Shown one piece after another: positions 51,907-62,085 of a stretch of 64,000 bases of DNA. Position numbers and translations under genes: made by a program. Source of the DNA: Kluyveromyces lactis (Eukaryota > Ascomycota > Saccharomycetes > Saccharomycetales > Saccharomycetaceae); assembly GCF_000002515.2 (NCBI RefSeq), contig NC_006040.1:124001-188000 (forward strand), in the 5' to 3' direction. Under the pieces are notes generated by a model. That model was given only the letters and a program-made list of their open reading frames with translations. It was not told the DNA's origin and ran no database searches. Each line of letters starts with the position of its first letter. Position 1 is the stretch's first letter.

Positions 51907-52644
51907 TTATGAGTAAGTTTCGATCAAAGTATCACGCAAGTTACCAGAGATAGCTTCTGGTTGAGCGTCTTGTAGACGGAAGATAGATTCGATCACACTT
52001 AATTCTGGAGCGGTGGTATCTAGACCAGTAACTGCCAAATAGTCGTTCACGACCATACCAGCACCGACGACTTGCGAACCACGGTTCACAGTACCAGCAA
52101 CTAGTGGGACTTGCAACAAAGAGGAAAGTTCTTCTTGGTCTTGTACTGTAGTCTGAGGATGCACTAGACCACCTTGGTTAGACAACGCACAATATGAACC
52201 AACAAGAACGTTACCCGAAATTGTTTGACGGAAAACTTCAACACCTAAGACATCGGCAATCAACTCCTCAGTTTCTCTGTCGATGTCTGGATGAACCAAA
52301 GCAACATAATCATTACAACAGATAACATTACCTAACGCAGATAATCTCTCCTCAACTCTTTGAACCTTCACAGCATCTGGCAAACAGTTTCTCAAATGTT
52401 GTAATTCTTGGTCGGTAGTTTGAGTTGGAACCAATAACCCTCTACGGTTACCAGCAGTCATACGACCAACAATCCTCGTACCTGCAATAGTGGTATGAGC
52501 AATAGGAATAGCATCTCCTAATTCGGCTTCAAACGCAGAATAAAAGTTCTCCGAACCACCAAGTGCCACCAAACAGTACGAGTTAGTTAGCTTCGAAAAC
52601 ACACCAATTTCGTTAGAATTCTCAAATTGTGTCCTAGTCGCCAT
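51907..52644 (-). CDS. TIF6: Tif6 (eIF6), 60S anti-association and biogenesis factor
   Basis: Essential for pre-60S maturation; blocks 40S joining until released by Efl1/Sdo1. Seen: the five-fold pseudo-symmetric eIF6 repeat over the whole protein, from [36 protein letters not shown] through [28 protein letters not shown] to the C-terminal IETYS. ATG at 52644 gives exactly 245 aa, the family length; the upstream frame extension starts with a non-ATG codon. A PAC-type tandem (52750-52765) and an RRPE-like element lie about 110-160 nt upstream. Confidence 0.97.
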   Translation of the reverse strand: MATRTQFENSNEIGVFSKLTNSYCLVALGGSENFYSAFEAELGDAIPIAHTTIAGTRIVGRMTAGNRRGLLVPTQTTDQELQHLRNCLPDAVKVQRVEERLSALGNVICCNDYVALVHPDIDRETEELIADVLGVEVFRQTISGNVLVGSYCALSNQGGLVHPQTTVQDQEELSSLLQVPLVAGTVNRGSQVVGAGMVVNDYLAVTGLDTTAPELSVIESIFRLQDAQPEAISGNLRDTLIETYS

Positions 52645-53263
52645 AATTTCAGTTGATTTATCTGCAGTGGTATACTGGCGTAACAAGCAGAACTAGTGTT
52701 TATAAGTCAGAAGAACTGTACTAATTCAAGCCGAATCAACCATCCGCAAGATGAGATGAGATGAGCTTAGAAATTATCCAGTGAAATCTTTAAAATTTTC
52801 CATATTGCAGTGTTTTAAAGAAACGAAACACAAATTAGGTTACCCGGAGAAGAACACACATACAGTACTATATGGGTATCTCGTACCCTTATAGATGTAT
52901 AAATTTGATCAGTGAGAGTTATCCAACAACCGTTCGAAGCTTAGACGAGAAATAGCTCTCCATTTCACATTCTTTCTTCTGATCACCAGACGATTCAACG
53001 CAGGGTATACCGTACACCTGAGCGTGTTTTATTTGTTACCCGCACTTGCGTCGAATATCTTCACTAAGTCGTCAATTTCCGACATTTAAACAGCTTCAAG
53101 CTGAAAAAGCGACACATTCACAACAAATATATTGACACAAAAGCATGTTGCATGTATCTAACCTGCAGTAAGTTACATTTACGAAAACATTTTAAAGCTG
53201 TTCGATCAGTGGCAAGCAATTCATAAGAATCAAGTTTCACTGAATCATTTTTCTCTTTCCAAG
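52645..53263. promoter_or_regulatory. Divergent promoter of TIF6 and an unrecognised gene
   Basis: 619 nt. GATGAGATGAGATGAG (52750-52765) contains three overlapping PAC cores, and AAAATTTTCCA (52792-52802) is RRPE-like. Both are close to TIF6. Confidence 0.65.
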
Positions 53264-54481
53264 ATGACTGATTGTAATAGTACAACGGAGCGCAGTTTGA
53301 CGTCTGGATTGGAAGCAATGTCATTGAAGGCAATATCCCCATCGAAGTTGAATAGAAGGCATAAAGTCTCGAGCAAACCTGATAAATTGAATGAAAATGT
53401 CTGTTTGGATCGCAGAGCAGAAGTTTTGGTTAATACGGAAAATGAAATGCCAACAGAAATTGTCAGTAAGATAAAGAACGAAAACTTCCATTTGCAATTG
53501 GAATTGGAACAGAAGAACCATGAGATTTCCAAATTAAAGTCAATGCTCTTACCTAAACTGACACCACCTGCAATTGATCTAAGATTAACGACAAGTTTAA
53601 AAGACCCTTTGTACTACCATCCGGAAAGCAACAAAATTCCCGGTATGTCTGGGGCTACAGTGACAAATTCAGATTACGTGTCCCATTTCTCATCATCATC
53701 ATACGATGGGAATAGAAATGACGTTAGAGAGACCTCAACCGTTGCTAGTACTACAATATCAAGAAAGGAAAAAAACCATATGTTGTTCACTAGGAATATT
53801 TTACCCTTTATTCGGGATTCCATCAACATGTATAAAAACTCCCATGTTTTAAATGAAGAAGTGGTCCCGATAGAAAAAGAGCTCGATAAGTTTTATGATA
53901 ACTCCTTGAAGAAGGACGAAAAATGTGAAGTATTTTCTAATGTACTCTTAGGGTTACTCAGGGTACAGAGATTAAATATAGCGGCGTTGAACAGAGAATT
54001 AGAGTTGAAAACAGTGGAGAGAAAAATGGATTACTTGGCAACATTGTTTTTGGATCCACAAGAGTATGAAATACCACGTCATAGCTCCATGAAACGAATC
54101 AGAGATCAGATGTTGGATGTGATTATTTCTCTATATGGAGAATTACCAAATCCTAACCAAAGGGCAGCAAGAGAAATGAAATATCAGCAGCCACAACAGG
54201 TTCCTTTGAAGATAAAATCAGATTCAAAACTGAACCGACAGTCTCATAATCCTGAAATACTACCTATTGGTTATTCAAACTCATCTTCAAAACCAGCAAG
54301 GTCGGCAAAGAAACGCATGAGAAATATCAAATTGACACCATTCAAGACAGCTTCACAGGAAGACATGGATGCCGATGATGATCTGGACGTAGACCTCTCA
54401 GATCCCTTACAACTACTTTTGGCTGAACGTATAACTGGAACTGATTTGGAAAACACAACGTCACTGACTAATTCGTTGTGA
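53264..54481 (+). CDS. Unrecognised coiled-coil protein
   Basis: 405 aa; I do not recognise it. Seen: a basic Ser-rich N-terminus, a clear coiled coil (about 62-96, KNENFHLQLELEQKNHEISKLKSMLLPKL), a Ser/Thr-rich linker (about 125-165), then a helical region (about 170-310) with RVQRLNIAALNRELELKTVERKMDYLATLF. A basic patch (KPARSAKKRMRNIKLTPFK, about 340-360) and an acidic DADDDLDVDLSDP end complete it. No membrane segments or enzyme motifs. It sits between TIF6 and RLF2, where S. cerevisiae has DSS4 (YPR017C), but it lacks the size and cysteines of Dss4. The layout suggests a structural or chromatin/spindle-associated protein, which is only a guess. Confidence 0.8.
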   Translation: MTDCNSTTERSLTSGLEAMSLKAISPSKLNRRHKVSSKPDKLNENVCLDRRAEVLVNTENEMPTEIVSKIKNENFHLQLELEQKNHEISKLKSMLLPKLTPPAIDLRLTTSLKDPLYYHPESNKIPGMSGATVTNSDYVSHFSSSSYDGNRNDVRETSTVASTTISRKEKNHMLFTRNILPFIRDSINMYKNSHVLNEEVVPIEKELDKFYDNSLKKDEKCEVFSNVLLGLLRVQRLNIAALNRELELKTVERKMDYLATLFLDPQEYEIPRHSSMKRIRDQMLDVIISLYGELPNPNQRAAREMKYQQPQQVPLKIKSDSKLNRQSHNPEILPIGYSNSSSKPARSAKKRMRNIKLTPFKTASQEDMDADDDLDVDLSDPLQLLLAERITGTDLENTTSLTNSL

Positions 54482-54879
54482 CGCTAGCTTTTCCGCTATA
54501 ATAAGCAACATCAATACCCTTATACAAAACAACTCATCTAGTTCCAAACCTTTATTATATAAATCTCTAAAAATCCTAAGCCTGGGATGTTAACCCGTAT
54601 CATTAAAATACTGTATAAACTTATCTCTTAGTCGCATCATCTGTATTATGTCCTGTGACACAATTATCACAACAATGTTACCCTACTGACACGAAAGTGA
54701 AATATGTAAAGAATTCCATTTAGCGTTTTGACGCATCACTAGAGAAGTTATACAGATCACCATTCAATGACAAGACGCTGAGGCTCTACAAACCGCCTCA
54801 ATAGGAGCCTGGCATAAGCTGCTGAACACATATACCTTTGATAATCTTGTCATCTTTGCAATACGTCGGTAGCCCAACC
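54482..54879. other. RLF2 promoter region
   Basis: 398 nt. A single CACGAAA (54690-54696) resembles an SBF site and would fit S-phase expression of CAF-1, but one copy is weak evidence. No ACGCGT seen. Confidence 0.5.
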
Positions 54880-56688
54880 ATGAGTGAAATGAAACCATCA
54901 GTATCGAACCAGAAGAGACGGGGCATTCTCTCATTCTTTCAGAACACTGGGAAAGTTGACAAGGCTACTACTGTCAATGCTATTAGCCAGGATTCTGCTA
55001 TCGAAATTGATATAGAATCTGATACTTTAGAACCACTAAACTCTTCAGAACCGGAGGAAGGAGAAAAAGACGAGGAAATGGACTCTCAAAAAAGTGATAC
55101 TGCTACATTAGATGCAGCAGATAGTCAACAAGAAACAGAGAAGACAGGCGGTGCAGAAGACAATGACTCTGCATCCACGATGGCAAACAAGAAAGCAGAG
55201 CGAGAACTTAGGAGACAAAAAGAGAAGCAAGCTAAGTCGAAAAGGAAAGAAGAAGAAAGATTGGAACGTGAAAGGAAGAAGCTTGAAGAGAAGCAGAAGC
55301 GTGACAGACAGAAACAAGAGCGCGAGCTTAAGAAACAACAAGAAAAGGAAGAGCGCGAGCGAAAGCGGCTTCAAGAAAAGGAAGACCGTGAGAAGAAAAG
55401 GCAGCAGGAGAAAGAAGAACGTGAAAAGAAGAGATTAGAAGAAAAGGAGATGAAAGAACAAGAGAGACTAAAGAAAGAGGAAGAACGCCTGAAGAAAGAG
55501 GAAGAAAAACGTAAAAAGGAGGAGACTAAAGAGAGATCTCAGTCCCGAATCGGGAACTTTTTCAAAAAAGCTACAGTATCTTCTTCTGAGCAATCAGTTA
55601 CAAGTGATTTCAAGAAGCATTTCTTACCCTTTTATATCAAGTCAGACGTTATCATGGCCAATACTTGGAAAATGGACCCTCAGAAGCTTAAAGAAAATGT
55701 ACCACGTATAGATAAACTGATGAAGACAGAAGACCGCATATCAAGCGTAGAGTGGATGAACTCTTTCAAATGCCACCACGGTTACGAAATAAAGCTCACG
55801 GCAGTAGAAGTTCTGCAAACCATGACTTCGAAGAAGAAGACGGACGAAGAATTATCAGCGTTACTTAACGAAGTACCACAAAAATTCATCAAGTTCTATG
55901 AAAATGTAAGGCCTCCGTATGTGGGGACGTATTCCAAGAAATTGACATTACCAAACAATAATCCTTTCAGTACTGAGGGAACAGGATTCGATTATGGATA
56001 TGATTCTGATCTCGATTGGGTTAATGAAGAGGAAGAAGAAGGCGGTGTCGACGATTTAGAAAATGATGAAGATGAAGAGGATGAGGATCAAGAGGATGAA
56101 GAGGGAGGCGACAATGAAATGGATGGCTTCCTAGATAAAGATGAAAATGAAAATATGGCACGTAAGAAGTTTGTCGGTCCCTTGATACCGACAATAAAAC
56201 TGCGAAAGGATACGGATAAACTCGATGACGAGTCTAAACAGTATTTTGCATTGGTCTCCGTAGAATGTATGTTCCAAGATCAATGTTTCCCCGTAGATCC
56301 ATATAAGGCTCCCAACAAGAGACCTGCTGTGGAGGACGGTTCATTTGAAACAACTTCTTCGAAAAACCCAGCAACTAAGAAATCCAAAAGTCTAATCACA
56401 GAACCTAAACATCTTTTGCAGTTGCTGGAACAAGTGCATGACTGTACATTTTCGTTGAGCACCGTTGTTGAGATTATCCAAAAGCATCTACCACAGTATA
56501 AGAAGGATACGATAAAGAACTCTGTTAAAGAATATGCTGCAAAATCTACCAAGGGAGACCGTAGGTGGGAAGTAAAGGATATGAACAATTGGGAACATCT
56601 AAAGAGCTCTCCGACACCAAGATTATCCACTCCAGAGGTACCGACAGCCAATGACGAAGCGCTACTGACCGGTATTCCTTTAAGTTAG
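54880..56688 (+). CDS. RLF2: Rlf2/Cac1, largest subunit of chromatin assembly factor CAF-1
   Basis: Deposits H3-H4 behind replication forks through PCNA. Seen: an N-terminal PIP-like segment NQKRRGILSFFQNTGKV, then the very long Lys/Glu/Arg (KER) helix (about 100-235) that binds DNA. SRIGNFFKKATV (a second PIP-like motif), a conserved central block (FLPFYIKSDVIMANTWKMDP, RPPYVGTYSKK, FDYGYDSDLDWVNEEEEE), an acidic ED domain (about 380-430) and a C-terminal winged helix (about 505-590) follow. ATG at 54880 (MSEMKPS) gives 602 aa, close to ScCac1 (606 aa, YPR018W). It lies near TIF6 as in Saccharomyces. Confidence 0.94.
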   Translation: MSEMKPSVSNQKRRGILSFFQNTGKVDKATTVNAISQDSAIEIDIESDTLEPLNSSEPEEGEKDEEMDSQKSDTATLDAADSQQETEKTGGAEDNDSASTMANKKAERELRRQKEKQAKSKRKEEERLERERKKLEEKQKRDRQKQERELKKQQEKEERERKRLQEKEDREKKRQQEKEEREKKRLEEKEMKEQERLKKEEERLKKEEEKRKKEETKERSQSRIGNFFKKATVSSSEQSVTSDFKKHFLPFYIKSDVIMANTWKMDPQKLKENVPRIDKLMKTEDRISSVEWMNSFKCHHGYEIKLTAVEVLQTMTSKKKTDEELSALLNEVPQKFIKFYENVRPPYVGTYSKKLTLPNNNPFSTEGTGFDYGYDSDLDWVNEEEEEGGVDDLENDEDEEDEDQEDEEGGDNEMDGFLDKDENENMARKKFVGPLIPTIKLRKDTDKLDDESKQYFALVSVECMFQDQCFPVDPYKAPNKRPAVEDGSFETTSSKNPATKKSKSLITEPKHLLQLLEQVHDCTFSLSTVVEIIQKHLPQYKKDTIKNSVKEYAAKSTKGDRRWEVKDMNNWEHLKSSPTPRLSTPEVPTANDEALLTGIPLS

Positions 56689-56974
56689 TCGTAAGTAAAT
56701 AGTATAACATCAGCGTACAATTGTTATGGGGTGCTTTTATTCCAACACAACTATATCACACATCTACACAAACCTTCGATGTCTCAGTCTAAAAGAGACG
56801 TCTATTTTTTAATACTAGATATCTTATGTCTGCTGTTATACTGGTTTCTTATAATTACCAAGAAGTGTCAGATTTAAAAGATTTGTGTCGCAATCAAAAC
56901 AGTCTTTTTATTCTTCCCATTAAGAACAACCAAAACAAAGAGCAACACTCTCAAAGCGTTATATCTGATATACC

Positions 56975-58015
56975 ATGGATCCGGTCTATTTACAAGACTA
57001 CCCAGATTATACTAGACCCAATAGAGGAAGAGATCCGAATTCCTACAATACCGTTCGAGATATTGATTCAATATGGAAGGAAACATATAATTTGACCGTG
57101 GGATTTTTATTTGAATTATATGCAACTGTCATCTGGAGAGTTGACAGCATCAGAACCAACTTTTTTCATGATTTCTTCCAGACGAAGTCCATATGGTATC
57201 CTTTCCTTGTATGTACCTATGACTCAAACCGCTGTTTCAATCATGATATTAGCTGGTCATGTTGACAATTAAAAAAGCATACTAACAAAGCCAATTAATA
57301 GGGAGTCTTTCAATTTTTAATATGTTATAGATACTGGTATTACGGGCTTGTTACAAGTGTCTGTTACCTGATCTTATTTTTCGCTTTGTTGTGGTTGTAT
57401 GCTGCGTTTCTTCTACCGATTTTGGCCGGTTGGCAGATTTTATTGCTAGGTCCAGTAGGTCTTGCAATTGCCGTGTTACAGATGCTATTGCAATGTAATG
57501 CATGGACGTTGAGAGGTGTTCGGAATTTTGTGTTACCCAAGTTCACCAATGATATATTCGAATTGACTCTATTAAGGAAAGGGCAGATAGAGACGCTAAA
57601 TTCTTTAAAGAGACGACAGCTTCCTGCCTGTCCTGAATTGCATTTGAACAATATAGAATTTTGGATCCATGATGTGCCATTCAACACCTTTTCGTTTTTA
57701 AGGTGGTTATTTGTTTTCATATTCATAACTTTAATATCTTTACTTCCAATCGTTGGCCCATTGGCCGCTACTATATTGCAAACACCAGACAGAGCGTATG
57801 GGTACTACGATGTATGGATGATCAGAAGAAGATTAAGTGACAAAGCTAAACGTGACGAATATTACTCCAGATTAGGCCAACTATGGGCGTTTGGATTGAC
57901 AGCGGGACTACTTGAATTGATACCTGGTTTTTCGGCTCTTCTGATGATAAGTAATGTCATTGCCGTTGGTGTTTGGGCTAATGATGACATAAAGCTTAAA
58001 AGGGTTCAGTTATAA
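56975..58015 (+). CDS. EI24/RRT8-LDS-like multi-pass membrane protein, two exons
   Basis: Two exons: 56975-57208 (78 codons, phase 0) and 57302-58015 (237 codons), giving 315 aa. Seen: exon 1 supplies MDPVYLQDYPDY to IWYPFL, and exon 2 continues GVFQFLICYRYWYYGLV without a stop into strongly hydrophobic segments (LLWLYAAFLLPILAGWQILLLGPVGLAIAVLQML; FLRWLFVFIFITLISLLPIVGPLAATIL; LTAGLLELIPGFSALLMISNVIAVGVW). Gly-Pro turns in such segments are typical of EI24-like fungal proteins; the S. cerevisiae relatives I have in mind are RRT8/LDS1/LDS2 (lipid-droplet and spore-wall proteins). The family call is tentative, while the splice structure is well supported by canonical signals. Without splicing, exon 1 ends in a stop soon after the donor. 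Confidence 0.72.
57209..57301 (+). other. Spliceosomal intron, 93 nt
   Basis: Donor GTATGT at 57209-57214, branch point TACTAAC at 57280-57286, acceptor TAG at 57299-57301, only 16 nt after the branch A. Removal joins two phase-0 frames. The next TAG (57328-57330) would put exon 2 out of frame. Confidence 0.88.
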
Positions 58016-58344
58016 AACCACCCCTCAATAGATCGAATAAGATAGCTTGAGAAGTTCTTTTACATACTATGTGTGTTTAAAATTGAAATCTTTATGTTTG
58101 AGTGTATATGATGGTTATGAATAATTATAGTTACTGTGATCTTGTGATGAGTATGTCCTTGGACGTATAAAGACGGCTGCCGACCGATAAGAATAGCGAA
58201 TTAGGACCACGAATGCTAGGAAGATCATCATATAAAAACAGATGTCTGAATGACGGACAGGTTTGATTAATTGTGAGGTAAACTGGTGAAAATACTATCA
58301 ATAGGTCAACAAAAATAAAAGACCTGAATACCGGACGAAGTTAA
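58016..58344. other. Intergenic region between convergent genes
   Basis: 329 nt; no gene or distinctive motif seen. Confidence 0.55.
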
Positions 58345-60033
58345 TCATATTCTGAAGAAGCTATCGTCCTTACAGTCAGTAGGTGTTCTCTTAATGACTT
58401 CATCAATATTCCACCTTGGAGGTTTGCCATCTAATGACCCGCCTGCTTTTCCACTGGACACTTTTAAGAAGAGCTTATCTCCAACCTCATTGATATGCTG
58501 TAATAAATAATCGATATCTTCTTTTGTTAGAGCCGCAGATACACAGAAGCGGACTCTCGACTCGATCAATGGGGTGGCTGGGTATGCGACAACAACCACT
58601 GCAATTTTCCGTTGCAGCATCATTCGGGAGAATGCAGGCATTTTACTTGGTGCGTATAATAGCATAGGAATGACCGGAGAATCGGCAATACCGTAAACAA
58701 TGAAGCCTAACCTTTGAAGCGCAAGTCGTAGATAACGAGCGTTGAATGCAATACGTTGTAATCTTTCTTGACCTTCGCCAGGGTTGATGTCTCCCGTAAT
58801 GGTCTTTAAAGATGAAGCGATTTGGGCCAACACAGGAGCCGGAGTAGGCTCTCCATAGTGAGGTGTTGTTAAATCCAATCTAAATCTGTCGATGATCCAT
58901 TTGTCAGCAGCAATGTATCCACCAGCGGCACCAAAAGATTTCGTAAGTGTGCCCATCATAATATCAATATCACTACAAGGTATCCCAAAGAAATCGCATA
59001 CACCACGTCCAGATGGACCCATTGCACCGATAGAGTGAGCCTCATCAACGAAAAGGTAGCATTTATATTTTTTCTTCAATTCAACAAGCTTAGGCAAGTT
59101 AGCCATGGTACCCTCCATGGAGTATAAACCTTCCACACAAATGATAATTTTTTTCCAAGGACGATGAGTCTTCGATTGACCTTGAACAATTTGTTCACGG
59201 ATCAACTTCTCTAATGCGCGCATATCATTATGCTTGAATGTCTTAACAGCTGCTCCTGATAAACGGACACCAGTTCTAATAGAGGTATGATTTAAAGAAT
59301 CAGAGATAACCAAACATTTGCTATCTAAGAACGAATTGAAGAAATTAGCATTGGTACCGTACCCCATAGAGAACAAAATTGCATCTTCTTTACCTACGAA
59401 TTGTGCGACGTATTTTTCGGTCATGACGTGCAAATCAGTAGTACCAATTCTGGTCCTTGGACCACCAGAATAAACACCGTATTTATCGGTGGCTTCTAGC
59501 GCTGCAGTGGTACATTGACCCTCTGATTGTGCAAAACCTAAGTAGTTGTACGAGGAAAGATTTAGACACATTGATGTAGTACCAGGATACGTGAAGTAGT
59601 CGTTCAAGTTGTGAGAGACACGGTCTAAGCAGCGGATGAATCTTCCAGGTACGCCAGTAGTAGGTCTAGAGAAGCAATCGTCAATTCTTTGCTTCAACCT
59701 TCTGACGTAAAAACTCTCAAATGTGGAGAACCAGGGTGCTAACCCATCTTGTTCCATAATATCCTTATGCTTTTCCTTCTGGAAGGTAAGACCTAAGAAA
59801 TCATGGATATGGCCTAGTATAATCAAAATAAGATAGTTCAAATAAGTAATCAATGAAACATGATAAGCGGGAGCATCTAATATCGGGTCCTGTAATGCCT
59901 TACCATCCCTGGACTTACTTTGATACAAATACTCTTCTGATGTCAACTGACCAAATTCGTTCTCCTTCTTATCCTCTAGCGGAATATCCTCAGGAGGAAT
60001 TAACGGGACACGCGTACTAGAGATACTGATCAT
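58345..60033 (-). CDS. LCB2: Lcb2, serine palmitoyltransferase subunit 2
   Basis: PLP-dependent catalytic subunit that condenses serine with palmitoyl-CoA in the ER, the first committed step of sphingolipid synthesis. Seen: an N-terminal membrane segment (about 57-80), CLNLSSYNYLGFAQSEG, GPRTRIGTTDLH, VDEAHSIGAMGPSGRG and the PLP-lysine motif GTLTKSFGAAGGYIA (Lys about 365). The ATG at 60033 (MISISSTRVP) gives 562 aa, the length I recall for K. lactis Lcb2; the frame upstream has no ATG. YDR061W-type neighbour on the right matches S. cerevisiae YDR062W/YDR061W. Confidence 0.97.
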   Translation of the reverse strand: MISISSTRVPLIPPEDIPLEDKKENEFGQLTSEEYLYQSKSRDGKALQDPILDAPAYHVSLITYLNYLILIILGHIHDFLGLTFQKEKHKDIMEQDGLAPWFSTFESFYVRRLKQRIDDCFSRPTTGVPGRFIRCLDRVSHNLNDYFTYPGTTSMCLNLSSYNYLGFAQSEGQCTTAALEATDKYGVYSGGPRTRIGTTDLHVMTEKYVAQFVGKEDAILFSMGYGTNANFFNSFLDSKCLVISDSLNHTSIRTGVRLSGAAVKTFKHNDMRALEKLIREQIVQGQSKTHRPWKKIIICVEGLYSMEGTMANLPKLVELKKKYKCYLFVDEAHSIGAMGPSGRGVCDFFGIPCSDIDIMMGTLTKSFGAAGGYIAADKWIIDRFRLDLTTPHYGEPTPAPVLAQIASSLKTITGDINPGEGQERLQRIAFNARYLRLALQRLGFIVYGIADSPVIPMLLYAPSKMPAFSRMMLQRKIAVVVVAYPATPLIESRVRFCVSAALTKEDIDYLLQHINEVGDKLFLKVSSGKAGGSLDGKPPRWNIDEVIKRTPTDCKDDSFFRI

Positions 60034-60519
60034 CTTGCCAACAGAGAATACAAACAAGCCAATACCACTATAATCAACAAAAACGAGCAGAAATGCAGGG
60101 AGAATCAAAGAGAGATAGCCACCACAAATATAGTGCTAAGACGGAAACCAATGTTTTTGCTTATAAGGATATGGATAAAAACACTTTACAGTCAGCTAAA
60201 GAACAACAGCACAACACAGATTTAAGCAGTCACTCGTTTAAACTTCAACCGCCCTGTATGACGTATCAATTGTACTTGATTGCACTTCCCAAGCCCGTCT
60301 AATCTTTTTCCCTGTATCATTTCAATTCTTAAAGCACTCAGGTTCGAAATGTATTGATTTGAAGTTTATTGGTTTTCGAAATGGGATGATGCAGATCACG
60401 TGATACAGTTCAAACTTCACCCTTTACGGCAAGTAGACAATGATGAAGATGTATCCATAAGGAATGCAGTGGGCATTGTGAAGCGGAATTACATATGTTA
60501 TTTGAATATTAATATACAA
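60034..60519. other. LCB2 promoter / ABC-ATPase 3' flank
   Basis: 486 nt. ATCACGTGAT (60395-60404) is a perfect Cbf1-type palindrome about 365 nt upstream of the LCB2 ATG. No gene recognised. Confidence 0.6.
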
Positions 60520-62085
60520 TCAATTGACGTCTCCGATTTCGTATTGTCCAGGTTCGATTAATCTTAGGTAGTGATTGCATTTTGGTGTCTCTTCCTGAAC
60601 ATGCGATACGACAAAAACAGTTCCTGGCCATTGCTCGAGGAACTCATGGGCCCTTATGAGTTGATCAGTCTCTGTTCCGGAGAACGCTTCGTCAAGTATC
60701 ATAATTTCCGGCATCTTAACCGCAGCCCTAACGAATAATGCAATCTTCTGTTCGCTAACAGATAGGGATGCGAATGTTTTCTTCGGGTCCAAATGGAAAT
60801 AATCGATATACATATCAACAATTCTTTTCTGTTCGTCTGTAAGTGTGTTATGCGCTTTTAAAAAGTTGTTGGAACTGACTGCATGGAACCCTGATGCCAC
60901 TGTTTCTAACACAGAGAGGTCACCAGCGTTCTTCAAAAAGAGAGCGTGCATCTCTGGCGAAGAAAGACCAATCCTTTTATTAATGTCAAAGAAGTTAGTG
61001 CTTCCGGTTCTTCTAGGAACGCCGTGGTCAACAAATTTGGAGTTCCAAGACTGTGGATGGTCTGCAGTGATCAAAGATAGCAAGGTTGACTTACCAGCAC
61101 CATTATTTCCTTGAATATGCCATTTGGAACCTTGTTTGACATCCCAGTAAATATCTTTTAATACTGGTTCGCCACTGTATGTAACCGACAGACCTTCTAG
61201 CGTGACTACTGATGGAATCTTCATCACATCATGATGTGGGCTTTTATAGTACTTATGTGGCGAAATCAAATCCTCAATAGTATACTTACTCTTAGGTTTG
61301 TTTAGCTGTAGTACTTCTAACAATTGCAACCTCATTGATTCAACTTGGTCTCTATACTGCTCCATGGGACCTTGGAACTCTATACCATCCTTGTCCACAC
61401 ACACCACGTGCGTACACCAGTCTGGTATTTGATCTTGATACCTCAACCCTATGATGACTGATGTACCTTTATCATATTTGGACAAGAATTTTGATATGAT
61501 CGAACACGCAGATGGATCCAATCCCAAAAATGGATCGTCAATAATTGTTAAGTCAGGTTCCTTCAATAACGAGCGCGCAAGCCTAGTACGTCTCATTTGT
61601 CCATTACTCAACCCCATAGCCCACCTATCTTTGATGTCAATAAGTTTTAACTCTTTCAACAAATACGTTAATAGCTCTGGATCCACGTATCTGTTCGTAG
61701 TCTCAACCTCATAATTTACTGCACGAGATCCCATTGAATTATCAAGAATAAACTTCTCGCATGTCTGATCAAATTCGTCCTTGAAGAACTCATAACGGGC
61801 ACTCAAATGGGCTGTAGGCATCACACCTTTAAATTTAACTTGTTCAATCCGTGGTAACCGACCCTTTACAACTTTCGCATAAGTAACTGCCGAAAAAGGA
61901 TCACTTATGTACTTGTTAGACAAAATATCAATGAACTTCTCCTTTGATGGACCCCAAATACACCACTTCTCACCTTCATTGATCTCAAACCGGATCTTGT
62001 TCGGAAATACATATGGAGAACCTTTCCTTAAGGATGATTTGAAAAAGGCATCAGTGATCTTAACAACTTGCTTATTAAGTGTCAT
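60520..62085 (-). CDS. YDR061W-type soluble ABC ATPase, two nucleotide-binding domains
   Basis: Soluble ABC protein of unknown role (no membrane segments). Seen: the first half lacks a normal Walker A (WGPSKEKFID) but has signature LSNGQMRRTRLARSLL and Walker B LTIIDDPFLGLD. The second half has a good Walker A (GNNGAGKST) and Walker B (IMILDEAFSG) but a weak signature (LSVSEQKIALFVRA). The two sites are therefore complementary and probably only one composite site is active. It follows S. cerevisiae YDR061W (539 aa) along its whole length, e.g. GVMPTAHLSARYEFFKD and PRIEQVKFKG, and is next to LCB2 as there. 521 aa, ATG at 62085. The layout recalls mitochondrial/bacterial ModF-like ATPases. Confidence 0.9.
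   Translation of the reverse strand: MTLNKQVVKITDAFFKSSLRKGSPYVFPNKIRFEINEGEKWCIWGPSKEKFIDILSNKYISDPFSAVTYAKVVKGRLPRIEQVKFKGVMPTAHLSARYEFFKDEFDQTCEKFILDNSMGSRAVNYEVETTNRYVDPELLTYLLKELKLIDIKDRWAMGLSNGQMRRTRLARSLLKEPDLTIIDDPFLGLDPSACSIISKFLSKYDKGTSVIIGLRYQDQIPDWCTHVVCVDKDGIEFQGPMEQYRDQVESMRLQLLEVLQLNKPKSKYTIEDLISPHKYYKSPHHDVMKIPSVVTLEGLSVTYSGEPVLKDIYWDVKQGSKWHIQGNNGAGKSTLLSLITADHPQSWNSKFVDHGVPRRTGSTNFFDINKRIGLSSPEMHALFLKNAGDLSVLETVASGFHAVSSNNFLKAHNTLTDEQKRIVDMYIDYFHLDPKKTFASLSVSEQKIALFVRAAVKMPEIMILDEAFSGTETDQLIRAHEFLEQWPGTVFVVSHVQEETPKCNHYLRLIEPGQYEIGDVN

Noticed and set aside
55108-55438. Open frames overlapping the RLF2 KER region on both strands
   Set aside because: Repetitive purine-rich coding DNA opens all frames; the CAF-1 KER helix explains the region.
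60330-60370. GGTTCGAAAT stretch resembling a tRNA B box
   Set aside because: No CC after the box, no A box or acceptor stem pairing nearby.
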